Source: Rossellomorea aquimaris
Lineage (GTDB): Bacteria > Bacillota > Bacilli > Bacillales > Bacillaceae_B
Reading direction: 5' to 3'
Assembly (NCBI RefSeq): GCF_008180865.1
Contig: NZ_VTEX01000001.1
Location: forward strand, 127,116 to 191,115
DNA: 64,000 bases
In this document: positions 24,920 to 34,162 of the stretch, in pieces
How positions within the stretch are numbered: the stretch's first letter is position 1
How the letters are laid out: each line of letters starts with the position of its first letter
Position numbers and translations under genes: made by a program
The notes under the pieces: model-generated
The model's database searches: none
What the model saw: only the letters and a program-made list of their open reading frames with translations
What the model was told of the DNA's origin: nothing

Positions 24920-25018
24920 GTGCACAACCTCCTAATATTTGATGAATATTACGAATATTATAACACTAAATATTGAGAGGGAAGTGGGTAATTAGAGTGA
25001 AATTCAAGGAGGATCAAG

Positions 25019-25618
25019 ATGAAGAAGTTTCAATACATAACGGCCATCATTTCATTTGTACTGTTTATGACAATCGCACATTTTATTTTTTATGAGATGG
25101 AGATTTTAGGTGATGAGTACCTCTTGTCCAACATGAGCAACCTTCACTTAATAGAATTGTTTTCCGTAATAGGTACTGAATTAGTGATTGGGATCGCATC
25201 CATCGCCCTTATTTTATACCTTTGGTGGGTCAAGAAGGACTTTGTTGGAATCATCACCGTTGTTGTCCTGGTAGCCGGGAGTAACGTTCTGAATAAAACA
25301 ATCAAAGGTTTGATGGAAAGAGATAGACCTCCATTTTCACATGGCGAGGAAGGGTTCAGCTTTCCTAGCGGCCATGCCATGGTGGGACTTGTCTTCTTAC
25401 TCGTCATTGCATACTTCATAAGCAGAGAGATCACTTCTACTGGAATGAAAGTGAGCCTCTATATCCTGGCAATCCTCCTTTCCCTGCTGACAGGTCTCAG
25501 CAGAATAGTGGAACAGGCTCACTATCCATCAGACGTCGCAGCCGGATACCTACTTGGATACTCCTTTTTCATACTGTGCATCTTTCTCTATGAGAAGCGG
25601 CCAAAACAAGAAAAATAG
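25019..25618 (+). CDS. PAP2-family membrane lipid phosphatase
   Basis: A 199-residue protein with six membrane helices and the three PAP2 phosphatase motifs: KGLMERDRP, FPSGHA and SRIVEQAHYPSDV. It would dephosphorylate undecaprenyl pyrophosphate or phosphatidylglycerophosphate at the outer membrane face. AAGGAGG lies upstream of the ATG. Exact substrate uncertain. Confidence 0.88.
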   Translation: MKKFQYITAIISFVLFMTIAHFIFYEMEILGDEYLLSNMSNLHLIELFSVIGTELVIGIASIALILYLWWVKKDFVGIITVVVLVAGSNVLNKTIKGLMERDRPPFSHGEEGFSFPSGHAMVGLVFLLVIAYFISREITSTGMKVSLYILAILLSLLTGLSRIVEQAHYPSDVAAGYLLGYSFFILCIFLYEKRPKQEK

Positions 25619-25650
25619 AGGGACGGACCTTGTTTCAAGGTCCGTCCCTC
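25618..25650. terminator. Perfect inverted repeat/terminator
   Basis: GAGGGACGGACCTT and its exact complement flank a five-base loop between converging genes. Half of the same sequence (GAGGGACGGACCT) also occurs at 11816-11828, suggesting a dispersed hairpin. Confidence 0.8.
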
Positions 25651-25657
25651 ACTATGT

Positions 25658-27055
25658 TCAAATCAAAAACATCGCCACGATTGTTGTAGCTATTAATCCG
25701 ATGACGACAGGAAGCATGTTACGCCGTGCGAGTTCGAATGGATCGACTCCACAGATGGCAGCAGCCGGGATGAGGGCCCATGGGACGAGTGTTCCACCGC
25801 CGACCCAGATGGCTGCGACTTGCCCGAGGGCGGTCAGGGTTGCAACACCTGACCCAATGCTATCTGCGAATAGATTGGCTACGGAACCTGCTAGGGAGAT
25901 ACCGGAAAAGCCGGATCCATCAAGACCCGTGATCGCTCCAACGGTTGTTAGGGTGATCGCCCCCACTGCTGTAGACAGGGGAACGACGGCAGCCAGTGAT
26001 GCCCCGAGGTCGTTGACGATTCCTTGAGAGGCTGAAGGAAGGAAGTCGCCGATAATCGTTTGAAACCCTGAATCTCCCAAGTAAAAGAAAGCGGCGATCG
26101 GAATCACGGGACCAAACACTTTAAATCCAAACTGAAAGCCATCAATCATGAAGCTCGTCGTTTTCTCCAATCCCTTTCCTTTATAGGCAGCCAATGAAAT
26201 CAAGAGAAGAATGATGATGGATGTTCCACCGATCAGTGCCGTTGCATCTCCCCCTTGTAGATCAAATAGGACCATAGCGGTAATATCAAGGGCAAATAAA
26301 ATAGGGATAAGGATGGCAATTGTTCGTTTCCATCGTGTAGATAACAGATTAGTTGACTCCTCCGGATCCTTATCAATAGATGCAATGGCGCTTGAATCCA
26401 CTTTTAGGATTCCATTTTTCATATCTCGTTTAAGAAATAGAAAAGCGGTGACAGTTGTGACGACGCCCATCACAATAATAAGGGGGATACTTGCAGAAAT
26501 AACATCTGAGACAGGTATTCCTGCTGCGTCGGCCGTTAACTTCGGAGCTGCCTGAATGACAAAGTCACCTGAAAGGGCGATACCGTGACCGAATAGGTTC
26601 ATGGCCATGGCGATTCCAAGAGCGGGTAATCCGACTCTAAGGGCGACTGGTACTAACACGGCACCCAGGAGGGCTACTGCAGGCGAAGGCCAGAAAAACC
26701 AAGATATAAACATCATCACAAGACCGATTGTCCAGTATGCAAGGGCCGGTGTCCGGATGAACTTTGTAAACGGGCGGATCATGACATCGTTAATACCGGT
26801 AGTAGTCAGTCCTTTACTCATTGCTACGATAATGGAAATCACGAGAATGGTAGATAACAATTCCGTAATGGCAAAGATAAAGCTATTAAATATACTACTA
26901 ATCGATCCGCTTAACGATCCTGTTGCCACCAGGGCAATACTGAAGATTCCCAGGATACATACAATCGTGGTGTCTTTCCGGAAAATCATGAATAGGATGA
27001 TGAATCCTATGAAAGCTAAATAAATCCAATGAAGAGCCGTTAAATCAATCCCCAT
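25658..27055 (-). CDS. Polytopic membrane transporter of the ion-transporter superfamily, substrate unknown
   Basis: A 465-residue protein with 11-12 hydrophobic helices. Two related halves, with WPSPAVALLGAVLVPVALRVGLPALG in the first and GAITGLDGSGFSGISLAGSVAN in the second, resemble the DcuC/NhaC/CitMHS type of carboxylate or sodium-proton transporters. A GAGGAGG site precedes the ATG. It stands alone between converging PAP2 and divergent liaF-like genes. Long frames on the opposite strand here are shadows. Confidence 0.65.
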   Translation of the reverse strand: MGIDLTALHWIYLAFIGFIILFMIFRKDTTIVCILGIFSIALVATGSLSGSISSIFNSFIFAITELLSTILVISIIVAMSKGLTTTGINDVMIRPFTKFIRTPALAYWTIGLVMMFISWFFWPSPAVALLGAVLVPVALRVGLPALGIAMAMNLFGHGIALSGDFVIQAAPKLTADAAGIPVSDVISASIPLIIVMGVVTTVTAFLFLKRDMKNGILKVDSSAIASIDKDPEESTNLLSTRWKRTIAILIPILFALDITAMVLFDLQGGDATALIGGTSIIILLLISLAAYKGKGLEKTTSFMIDGFQFGFKVFGPVIPIAAFFYLGDSGFQTIIGDFLPSASQGIVNDLGASLAAVVPLSTAVGAITLTTVGAITGLDGSGFSGISLAGSVANLFADSIGSGVATLTALGQVAAIWVGGGTLVPWALIPAAAICGVDPFELARRNMLPVVIGLIATTIVAMFLI

Positions 27056-27164
27056 TAGAAAAAACCTCCTCTAAATCGTTCCTCAAACTTTAGGCATATG
27101 CCCTGATCTGTACTATAGATTATGAAAAAAGTGATAAGGTGTGATTTAGGTTAGAAACATTTTT

Positions 27165-27180
27165 TCCGTCTCGAGACCGA
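27165..27180. promoter_or_regulatory. Palindrome upstream of the liaFSR-like operon
   Basis: GTCTCGAGAC (27168-27177) is a perfect palindrome inside TCCGTCTCGAGACCGA. It lies about 120 bases before liaF. VraR/LiaR regulators bind dyads with GTC/GAC arms and autoregulate, so this is a candidate operator; the assignment is inference. Confidence 0.35.
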
Positions 27181-27297
27181 GGCAGAATCATGCCGATGCT
27201 CCTCTATACACGAGTGAAAACAATCTATAATGAATGTAGTAACAGGAATTTATTCATTTATAGCGAAACTAATAGTAGATGTGAAGGTGGTGCTGGT

Positions 27298-28113
27298 ATG
27301 AGGTATAGGGGAAGAAAACAATGGTTTTTCTCGTTCCTGTTGATGGCGATAGGATTGTTGTTATTACTATTGAATATTGGTGTCATTTCCTTGGAAATAA
27401 CGCAGATATTTGTCAATATCATTCCAATTTTGTTTGTGCTCCTTGGCGTGAAGTGGACGGTAGACAGTTTTTTGAAGGGAAGCTTTGGGAAGTTACTGTT
27501 TGGACTGTTCAGTATGGTTTTAGGGGGACTCATTATACTGGATGGGTATGATGTAGTGGATTTTGACTATGGAAGCTGGTGGAAACTATGGCCTCTCTTT
27601 ATAATTGCTATTGCCATTAATAGAGTGGGAAGAAATAAACCCATCAAGATTAGCATAAGCAATGAATCACCAAATAAAGAGGAAGCATCGCAAATAGGAT
27701 TTGAAAATCAGCCGTTTGGGGAGAAAATCCTTCAAAAAAAGAATAAAATGAACAAAGGTTTCATTGTCGGGGATATACGTTTTTCCGAGCCTAACTGGCC
27801 ACTGGAATCAATGAATCTTTACAATGCCATTGGAGATTACTATTTTGACTTCAGTAAAGCCTTTATACCAGAAGGGGAAACGCCAATTGATATCAGTGGC
27901 TGGATAGGTGATGTAAAGATGATCATTCCAGAAAACCTACCAGTGGAGATCACCTTGAAAGTACAGGTAGGAGATATTAAATTATTTGACCAGAAGTCCG
28001 CGGATCTTCGTTCAGAGCTATATTACCGTTCACCTGAATACGAGCTTGCAAGCAAAAAAATCAAACTGAATGTTAATGTGAAAATAGGATCGATTCGAAT
28101 CAGCCGAGTGTGA
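27298..28113 (+). CDS. liaF: Cell-wall stress sensor LiaF-like protein
   Basis: A 271-residue protein with an N-terminal cluster of about four membrane helices (about 10-95) and a C-terminal beta-rich domain (GDIRFSEPNWPLESMNLYNAIGDYYFDF) typical of LiaF/VraT. The frame is open 36 codons further upstream, but GAAGGTGG selects ATG 27298. LiaF inhibits its kinase in the absence of envelope stress. First gene of a three-gene operon. Gene symbol by analogy; the locus is not the B. subtilis lia locus. Confidence 0.8.
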   Translation: MRYRGRKQWFFSFLLMAIGLLLLLLNIGVISLEITQIFVNIIPILFVLLGVKWTVDSFLKGSFGKLLFGLFSMVLGGLIILDGYDVVDFDYGSWWKLWPLFIIAIAINRVGRNKPIKISISNESPNKEEASQIGFENQPFGEKILQKKNKMNKGFIVGDIRFSEPNWPLESMNLYNAIGDYYFDFSKAFIPEGETPIDISGWIGDVKMIIPENLPVEITLKVQVGDIKLFDQKSADLRSELYYRSPEYELASKKIKLNVNVKIGSIRISRV

Positions 28114-28149
28114 TCGGAGACGATTTATCCGATAAAAGGAGGTTAGAAC

Positions 28150-29178
28150 ATGGAAAAGTCTTCAAACATTCGCAATTGGATCTTTAAAAGCTTTTTCATG
28201 ATGTCCACCATGGCTGTCTTGCTTTTCTTTATATCCATGCAAGTCTATCTGTACTTATCTAATAGTCCAGGCATCACTCTTAAAGTATCACTCTATTTAA
28301 CCATTTGGCTGGCAAGCATTCTTCTATTATTAAGCATTTATTTCGGATTTCGTACTGGATATACATTTAAAAGAAGAATTGATGATATTTCCACCTTTGT
28401 AACGTTGCTAAGAAGTGGGAAGTTTTCAGCAAGGGTGGACCGATACGAACACGACGAGCTTGGAATCTTATCGGATGAGTTGAATCAGCTTGCTGTGTTC
28501 ATTCAAGAACAGGTGAAATCATTGCAGAGATTAGCTGATGAAAAATCCGAGCTTGCCGATCAAGCTCACCAGGCAGCTGTAATGGAAGAGCGGCAAAGAC
28601 TTGCGCGGGATCTTCATGATTCAGTCAGTCAGCAATTATTCGCGTTGAATATGCTTTCTTCTGCCGCCCAAAAAAGCATGGACACAGATCCTGAAAAGGT
28701 CGGGACGATTGTAACACAAGTGGCTGAAATTGCTGGGAAAGCGCAAGGTGAGATGAGGGCTCTCCTTCTTCATTTACGACCAATCGATTTAAAAGGTGAA
28801 GGTCTTTGTGAAGCGTTAACCATATTAATTAGAGAATTAAAGGAAAAAACTCAGATTGAAATCGAAGCAAGCCTCGATGGGATTGAGAATCTTTCAAAGG
28901 GGACTGAAACCCATATGTTCAGGATTATTCAGGAGAGCCTTTCCAATATCCTGCGTCACTCAGAAGCAACGAAAGTGAAGATTGTGACGGAGAAAAAGGA
29001 TGGTTATGTCTCACTGTACATAAGTGACAATGGAAGAGGTTTTAACCTGAGAGAAAACAAGATGACATCGTACGGACTTCAGACGATGAGAGAGCGTGCC
29101 GAGGAAATCGGGGGATTGTTTCAAATTCGTTCAAAAGAGAAAGAAGGAACGTATATTGACCTGCGGATTCCAGTCTAA
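28150..29178 (+). CDS. liaS: LiaS/VraS-like sensor histidine kinase
   Basis: A 342-residue kinase with two membrane helices (about 12-34 and 44-66) and almost no extracellular loop, then a HAMP domain (about 70-122), HisKA_3 with ERQRLARDLHDSVSQQ (phospho-acceptor His156) and a HATPase domain with NILRHSEATKV and DNGRGF. The short extracellular loop marks an intramembrane-sensing kinase, as in LiaS/VraS. AAAGGAGG lies upstream of ATG 28150. Confidence 0.88.
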   Translation: MEKSSNIRNWIFKSFFMMSTMAVLLFFISMQVYLYLSNSPGITLKVSLYLTIWLASILLLLSIYFGFRTGYTFKRRIDDISTFVTLLRSGKFSARVDRYEHDELGILSDELNQLAVFIQEQVKSLQRLADEKSELADQAHQAAVMEERQRLARDLHDSVSQQLFALNMLSSAAQKSMDTDPEKVGTIVTQVAEIAGKAQGEMRALLLHLRPIDLKGEGLCEALTILIRELKEKTQIEIEASLDGIENLSKGTETHMFRIIQESLSNILRHSEATKVKIVTEKKDGYVSLYISDNGRGFNLRENKMTSYGLQTMRERAEEIGGLFQIRSKEKEGTYIDLRIPV

Positions 29179-29196
29179 ACCAAAGGGGGAAATCAG

Positions 29197-29850
29197 GTGG
29201 ATAAGGTAAAGGTGATGATTGTAGATGATCACGAAATGGTTAGATTAGGAATAAAAACCTATTTGCTTACAGAGGATCGGATCGAATTCCTAGGGGAAGC
29301 GAAAAGCGGTAATGAAGCGGCTCAGCTTGCGAAGCTGTATATGCCCGATGTGATTCTGATGGATTTATTAATGGAGAATGGGAATGGTATCGAAGCCACA
29401 AAGAAGATCTTAACCTTCCATCCACAATGTAAAATCATTATACTTACAAGCTACTATGATGATGAAAAAGTGTTTCCTGCCATTGAAGCAGGAGCTCATA
29501 GTTATTTGTTGAAAACGGCAAGTGCCGAAGAAGTGACATCGGCTATTTATAAAGCGATGAAGGGGGAGTCCGTCATTGCCTCAAAAGTAGCGGATAAAAT
29601 GATGAACCGCTTCCGCCCTCAGGAAGTATTGCCTCATGAAGAGCTGACGTCGAGAGAAATGGATGTATTGAAATGCCTGGGAGAAGGGATGACGAATCAG
29701 GAAATTTCTGAAGAACTTTTCATAGGGATAAAAACTGTTAAGACTCATGTAAGCAATATCCTGAGTAAGCTCGGAGTGGCCGATCGTACCCAGGCAGCGA
29801 TATATGCGAATCGGAATGGGATATTATACAGTAATAATACGAAAAAATAG
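29197..29850 (+). CDS. liaR: LiaR/VraR-like response regulator
   Basis: A 217-residue NarL-family regulator. Receiver: VDDHE with acidic residues 10-11, phosphorylated Asp56 in ILMDLLME, Thr/Ser and Lys in LTSYYDD and LLKTAS. Output: LuxR-type helix-turn-helix LTSREMDVLKCLGEGMTNQEISEELFIGIKTVKTHVSNIL. GTG start with AAAGGGGG upstream. Likely activates its own operon and envelope-stress genes. Confidence 0.88.
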   Translation: MDKVKVMIVDDHEMVRLGIKTYLLTEDRIEFLGEAKSGNEAAQLAKLYMPDVILMDLLMENGNGIEATKKILTFHPQCKIIILTSYYDDEKVFPAIEAGAHSYLLKTASAEEVTSAIYKAMKGESVIASKVADKMMNRFRPQEVLPHEELTSREMDVLKCLGEGMTNQEISEELFIGIKTVKTHVSNILSKLGVADRTQAAIYANRNGILYSNNTKK

Positions 29851-29870
29851 GCAGACTTTCACTAAAAATA

Positions 29871-29930
29871 ACGCAAAGGGGCTTAGTCAAAGGGAATGGT
29901 ATCACTCCCCTTGACTAAGCCCCTTTTGCG
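29871..29930. terminator. Bidirectional terminator after liaFSR-like operon
   Basis: GCAAAGGGGCTTAGTCAA (29873-29890) pairs with its complement at 29911-29929, giving a very stable stem shared with the converging hydrolase gene. Confidence 0.85.
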
Positions 29931-29946
29931 GGAACAGAAAAGTTAC

Positions 29947-30522
29947 TTAGAAAGTAACAGGTTTGCTAAATTTGAATCGTGAAGATAGTATGGTTTCTGT
30001 TGAAGAGATGGTGGCGAATTCATGATGAAGATTAGCCAGCGACAGACCGTGAACAATTTCAGCAGAAAATAAAGAACCATCATACGAATACGTTTCGAAG
30101 CATGCTGTGGCATCAAAAGGAACAGTCACATCATAACCTAAGTTCTGTGCCATGCGAACCGTAGTGGATACACAGTGATTCGTCGTAAATCCCATCACTA
30201 CAAGGTATTTGAACTTTTCCCTCTTTAAATATAAATCCAGGTCCGTATCGATAAAGGCGCTGTTGACATGCTTAATGATTTGCTTTTCGTTTCGTAAAGG
30301 GCGGAATTCGTCTATAAAATCGAAACCTGAGCAGCTTGAATGCAGTTGTGATTCCATATCATTGGAAGAATGCTGTACATGAACGACCGGACATGACTTC
30401 TCTCTCCAGGCGCGAAGAAGCTGAAAGGCGTTTTCTTCCATACCAGGATTATTTCGCTTTCCCCATGAAGGATGACTAAATGCCTTTTGAAAGTCAATCA
30501 GAAGCAAACACGTTTGACTCAT
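29947..30522 (-). CDS. Cysteine hydrolase, isochorismatase family
   Basis: A 191-residue protein with the isochorismatase-like triad: Asp in LLLIDFQKAF (about residue 10), a Lys near 100 in LKREKFKYLVVMG and Cys in GFTTNHCVSTTVRM (about 118). The cis-peptide region GFTTNHC is intact. Members hydrolyse amides such as nicotinamide or ureidoacrylate; substrate unknown. AAAGGAG precedes the ATG. Confidence 0.85.
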   Translation of the reverse strand: MSQTCLLLIDFQKAFSHPSWGKRNNPGMEENAFQLLRAWREKSCPVVHVQHSSNDMESQLHSSCSGFDFIDEFRPLRNEKQIIKHVNSAFIDTDLDLYLKREKFKYLVVMGFTTNHCVSTTVRMAQNLGYDVTVPFDATACFETYSYDGSLFSAEIVHGLSLANLHHEFATISSTETILSSRFKFSKPVTF

Positions 30523-30680
30523 TGGTACTCAACTCCTTTCATATAAGGTGTGTTGTAAATAAATGCAAAGTAAATATCTATGCCAATACGATAAAGTATA
30601 CTGTTAATAATTTGTAATTATGTATGTACACTTTAAGTGTAATTGTTAAGTTTGGGGGACCGGCGAGTAGTTGTCATTCA

Positions 30681-30714
30681 GGAAAATAAAAAGCTGCCTC
30701 GGATCGGGCAGCTT
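30681..30714 (-). terminator. Terminator of hmoB
   Basis: AAGCTGCCC pairs with GGCAGCTT on the minus strand, followed by TTTTATTTTC. Confidence 0.8.
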
Positions 30715-30719
30715 ATGTA

Positions 30720-31226
30720 TTACTCTTGACCTGTTACATGATATTCACTTACATAGGAAGCGCGGGGGAAAATATCCTTCTTATTATCAATTCCTTCTTC
30801 CGTCCCGCGCTTTTCATGTGCTTTTTTGTATTGCTCTGACTCCTGCCAGGCAATGAAGTTTCTCTCGTCTTCCCATTGTGTCATAATCACATATGTATCC
30901 GATTCTAATGGACGAAGAACACGTATGGCCGTAAAGCCCGGAACTTCTTCGATCAGTCCTGCCCGATTTTTAAAGCGGTACTCAAATAGCGGACGGCCTT
31001 CATCTGTAACCGGAATATTATTGAACACTACATACCCTTCATTTACAAGCTCACCAGATTGATCGACGATTTCATATTTGCGTGGGGATTCAAAGACACT
31101 TTCTCCAGTTGTCTCATGAAGCAGCATGGCATCTTTCCCTTGCAATAAGATCATTTTTTCATCTGTATGCCGATTCATTAATTTTTGCAGAAATTCATGC
31201 GTTCCCGTTGTTATATACACCTTCAT
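30720..31226 (-). CDS. hmoB: Heme-degrading monooxygenase HmoB
   Basis: A 168-residue protein with a C-terminal ABM/IsdG-like domain: EYRFKNRAGLIEEVPGFTAI contains the conserved Asn and TQWEDERNFIAWQES the conserved Trp. It would open heme to release iron. The reading frame extends to 31313, but GAGGTGA and the length of B. subtilis HmoB (YhgC) favour ATG 31226. Its location next to hemE-hemH-hemY is the same as in B. subtilis, so heme synthesis and breakdown genes adjoin. Confidence 0.88.
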   Translation of the reverse strand: MKVYITTGTHEFLQKLMNRHTDEKMILLQGKDAMLLHETTGESVFESPRKYEIVDQSGELVNEGYVVFNNIPVTDEGRPLFEYRFKNRAGLIEEVPGFTAIRVLRPLESDTYVIMTQWEDERNFIAWQESEQYKKAHEKRGTEEGIDNKKDIFPRASYVSEYHVTGQE

Positions 31227-31440
31227 CCAAATCACCTCAATTAATTTGTTATCTCTATTATACTCTTCCCTAATCCTTTGCTCATGTAACATGGTTTCTG
31301 GATATTTTTTCATCCCCTTTGAAAATCGGCAAATTTATGACATTTTCCCTTGATAACTATACAATTCTCATTAAAACGTCTATAGTTTAAAAGGGTTACA
31401 ATTCGTACGGTCATATTAATTCGAAAAGGATCTGTCTAGG

Positions 31441-31607
31441 GCTCTGTCAATCAATGTGCGCTGGATGGTGAGGGGAACTGCTCCGCTTGCAGCTAGCGTT
31501 CGGCCGAGCCTCCTCAGCGTAGCCGAACGGGGTCTCGGCATGCCCAAAATCCGCCGGAGTCTACGCAGTTCCCCTTACCATCAATATGAGACTTTTCGTG
31601 ACAGAGC
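31441..31607. repeat. MITE-like palindromic repeat, copy 2
   Basis: Same ends as copy 1 (GCTCTGTC ... GACAGAGC). The long inner arms at 31464-31480 and 31566-31582 pair with one mismatch that would be a wobble pair in RNA. The core from CTGCTCCGCTTGCAGCTAGC onward is almost identical to 208-375. Confidence 0.78.
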
Positions 31608-31743
31608 TGAAAGGTGACAAAAACGAGCTAATAGAAACTAGAATTTCTTGTTCTTAAATGGAAATGGACCACGGCTCTCTTAATAAGAGATTGCATTCTA
31701 AAAGTTAGTATTTTTATTTTTATAAAAAACCTCATACTGAGAA

Positions 31744-31869
31744 AGTTGATTGGAGCGGAAGGTGCTCGACTCCTGCGGGGAAAGCGGGACAGGTGAGACC
31801 CCGCAGGCGAAGCCGAGGATGCTCACCGCCCGCCCCGCGGAAAGCGAGCATCTGTAGCGGAAATCAACT
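31744..31869. repeat. 126-bp palindromic repeat of Bacillaceae type
   Basis: Bounded by AGTTGAT (31744) and ATCAACT (to 31869), with GGAGCGGAAGG near the left end and GTAGCGGAAATC near the right. The interior is strongly GC-rich (ACTCCTGCGGGGAAAGCGGG, CCCGCAGGCGAAGCCGAGG) and self-complementary. Similar elements are scattered in many Bacillaceae genomes; the GC content contrasts with flanking DNA. Confidence 0.7.
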
Positions 31870-31998
31870 ACTACTATCTTCTTTAAAATCACCAAACTTT
31901 ACGAAAGAACCGATTGAAAATAGTACAATTTTAGAATCTACTCAAATTAGTATACAATGGAATAATGGAGTTACATAGAAAGGTGGACGAACAAAGGT

Positions 31999-33030
31999 AT
32001 GAAACAAATGAATGATACATTTTTACGAGCAGCAAAGGGAGAGAAGACGGACTATACTCCGGTTTGGTATATGAGACAAGCTGGGCGTTCACAACCTGAA
32101 TACCGCAAAATCAAAGAGAAGTATTCTCTGTTTGAAATTACACACCAACCTGAGCTTTGCGCATATGTGACAAGGCTGCCGGTGGAACAATATGATGTCG
32201 ATGCAGCGATCCTATATAAAGACATTATGTCACCACTTCCTTCTATAGGAGTGGATGTAGAAATCAAATCAGGAATCGGCCCCGTGATCGATAACCCGAT
32301 TCGTACGACAGCGGATGTTGAAAAGCTTGGAGAAATCGATCCCGAAAATGATGTTCCTTACGTATTAGATACCATTAAATTATTGACTGTTGAGCAATTG
32401 TCCGTGCCGTTGATCGGTTTTGCAGGTGCACCTTTTACAATGGCAAGCTACATGATTGAAGGCGGCCCATCGAAAAACTATAATAAAACAAAAGCGTTCA
32501 TGTATGCAGAGCCACAAGCCTGGTTTGCTTTAATGGATAAACTGGCAGTTATGACAGTGACGTATGCGAAAGCTCAAATCAAAGCAGGTGCGTCTGCTTT
32601 TCAAATTTTCGACTCATGGGTCGGGGCATTGAATATACAAGATTATCGTACATTTATTAAGCCGGTCATGGAGAAGATCTTTACAGAATTGAAGGAAGAG
32701 AACGTACCATTGATCATGTTTGGTGTTGGTGCAAGTCACTTGGCGAATGAATGGCATGACCTTCCTCTTGATGTAGTCGGATTAGATTGGCGCCTGCCGA
32801 TTAATGAAGCAAGAGCAAGAGGCATTTCCAAAACGGTAATGGGAAATCTGGATCCTGCGATTCTGTTAGCTCCTTGGGAAGTGATCGAAGAAAGAGCCAA
32901 AGAGATCCTTGATCAGGGAATGGAGCTTCCTTCCCACATCTTTAACTTAGGACACGGGGTATTCCCGCAAGTTAATCCGGACACATTAAAGCGTCTGGCA
33001 GCTTTCGTACATGATTACAGTGCCAGGTAG
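31999..33030 (+). CDS. hemE: Uroporphyrinogen decarboxylase
   Basis: A 343-residue enzyme that decarboxylates the four acetate groups of uroporphyrinogen III to give coproporphyrinogen III. The N-terminal motif [13 protein letters not shown] carries the substrate-binding arginines, and [16 protein letters not shown] the conserved Asp region. [10 protein letters not shown] and [15 protein letters not shown] are family signatures. First gene of the hemEHY operon; AAGGTGG lies upstream of the ATG. Confidence 0.96.
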   Translation: MKQMNDTFLRAAKGEKTDYTPVWYMRQAGRSQPEYRKIKEKYSLFEITHQPELCAYVTRLPVEQYDVDAAILYKDIMSPLPSIGVDVEIKSGIGPVIDNPIRTTADVEKLGEIDPENDVPYVLDTIKLLTVEQLSVPLIGFAGAPFTMASYMIEGGPSKNYNKTKAFMYAEPQAWFALMDKLAVMTVTYAKAQIKAGASAFQIFDSWVGALNIQDYRTFIKPVMEKIFTELKEENVPLIMFGVGASHLANEWHDLPLDVVGLDWRLPINEARARGISKTVMGNLDPAILLAPWEVIEERAKEILDQGMELPSHIFNLGHGVFPQVNPDTLKRLAAFVHDYSAR

Positions 33031-33120
33031 AGCACATTCATACGTGTGCAACCATGGATTCATATGAAGAAACATGGCACAATAATGGAATGTATGATAC
33101 TGATAATGAGGTGAAATGGT

Positions 33121-34050
33121 ATGACAAAGAAGAAAATGGGTCTATTGGTGATGGCCTATGGAACTCCATATAAAGAAGAAGATTTGGAACGCTACTATAC
33201 TCACATCCGACATGGAAGAGCTCCCTCTGCTGAACTGCTGGAAGACCTCCGAGGGCGCTATGAAGCCATTGGTGGGATTTCTCCACTGGCAAAAATCACC
33301 CTGGATCAAGCGAAGAGTCTTGAAGAACATTTAAACAGCATTCAGGATGACATGGAGTTTAAAATGTATCTTGGTCTGAAGCATATCGAACCTTTCGTGG
33401 AAGATGCTGTTGAACAGATGCATAAAGACGGCATTCAAGAAGCCGTTTCGATTGTACTTGCCCCTCATTTTTCGACGTTCAGTGTTAAATCCTACAATGG
33501 ACGCGCGAAGGAAACAGCAGAAAAGCTGGGCGGGCCTCACATTACATCCGTTGAAAGCTGGTATGATGAGCCTAAATTCATTCAGTATTGGATTGACAGA
33601 GTGAAGGAAACCTATGCAAGCATGTCGGAAGAAGAGCGTAGCAATGCTGTCCTGATCGTATCTGCTCACAGCCTGCCCGAACGCATCCTGCAATCAGGCG
33701 ATCCATATCCAATGCAATTAGAGGAAACAGCTAAGATGATTGCAGATGGCGCAGGGGTGAAGGAATATGCAGTAGGCTGGCAAAGTGAAGGAAACACTCC
33801 TGATCCATGGTTAGGTCCTGACGTTCAGGATTTAACCCGTGACCTTTATAAAGAAAATGGATACAAGACATTCGTCTATACGCCTGTAGGCTTCGTATCC
33901 GATCATCTTGAAGTTCTATATGACAACGATTATGAATGTAAAGTTGTAACAGATGATATTGGAGCTTCGTACTATCGTCCGGAAATGCCGAATGCCAAAC
34001 CTGAATTCATCGATGCAATGGCAGATGTCGTGTTAAAACACCTTAAATAA
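33121..34050 (+). CDS. hemH: Coproporphyrin III ferrochelatase (HemH/CpfC)
   Basis: A 309-residue ferrochelatase of the Gram-positive coproporphyrin-dependent pathway. Catalytic His183 in VSAHSLPER and Glu264 in DHLEVLYD are present at the same numbers as in B. subtilis HemH. GAGGTGAAATGG precedes the ATG. No membrane anchor, as expected for the soluble Bacillus form. Confidence 0.96.
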   Translation: MTKKKMGLLVMAYGTPYKEEDLERYYTHIRHGRAPSAELLEDLRGRYEAIGGISPLAKITLDQAKSLEEHLNSIQDDMEFKMYLGLKHIEPFVEDAVEQMHKDGIQEAVSIVLAPHFSTFSVKSYNGRAKETAEKLGGPHITSVESWYDEPKFIQYWIDRVKETYASMSEEERSNAVLIVSAHSLPERILQSGDPYPMQLEETAKMIADGAGVKEYAVGWQSEGNTPDPWLGPDVQDLTRDLYKENGYKTFVYTPVGFVSDHLEVLYDNDYECKVVTDDIGASYYRPEMPNAKPEFIDAMADVVLKHLK

Positions 34051-34076
34051 TTTCTCGTTTTTGGCTGAAACAAAGG

Positions 34077-34124
34077 AAGGACTGAAGCATATGAGTTCAC
34101 TCTCACCGCTTTAGTCCTTCTCTA
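34077..34124 (+). terminator. Hairpin between hemH and hemY
   Basis: AAGGACTGAAGC pairs with GCTTTAGTCCTT across a 24-base loop, followed by CTCTATTGTT. The weak T run suggests partial termination or mRNA processing rather than a full stop, since hemY depends on the operon. Confidence 0.45.
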
Positions 34125-34162
34125 TTGTTCAATAAGATATATTGTTAAAGAAGGCGATGAAC

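Larger units (their letters stand above)
31227..31998. other. hmoB-hemE intergenic region with two repeat elements
   Basis: 772 bases without a gene. It includes the hmoB promoter region (ATTATA at 31256-31261 is a -10 on the minus strand), the second 168-bp palindromic repeat, the 126-bp repeat and the hemE promoter (TATACAAT near 31950). Frames across the repeats are not credible genes. Confidence 0.7.

Noticed and set aside
25554..27023. Several long plus-strand frames opposite the large transporter gene
   Set aside because: They are shadows of the codon structure of the minus-strand membrane protein; none has a ribosome site or a protein-like pattern.
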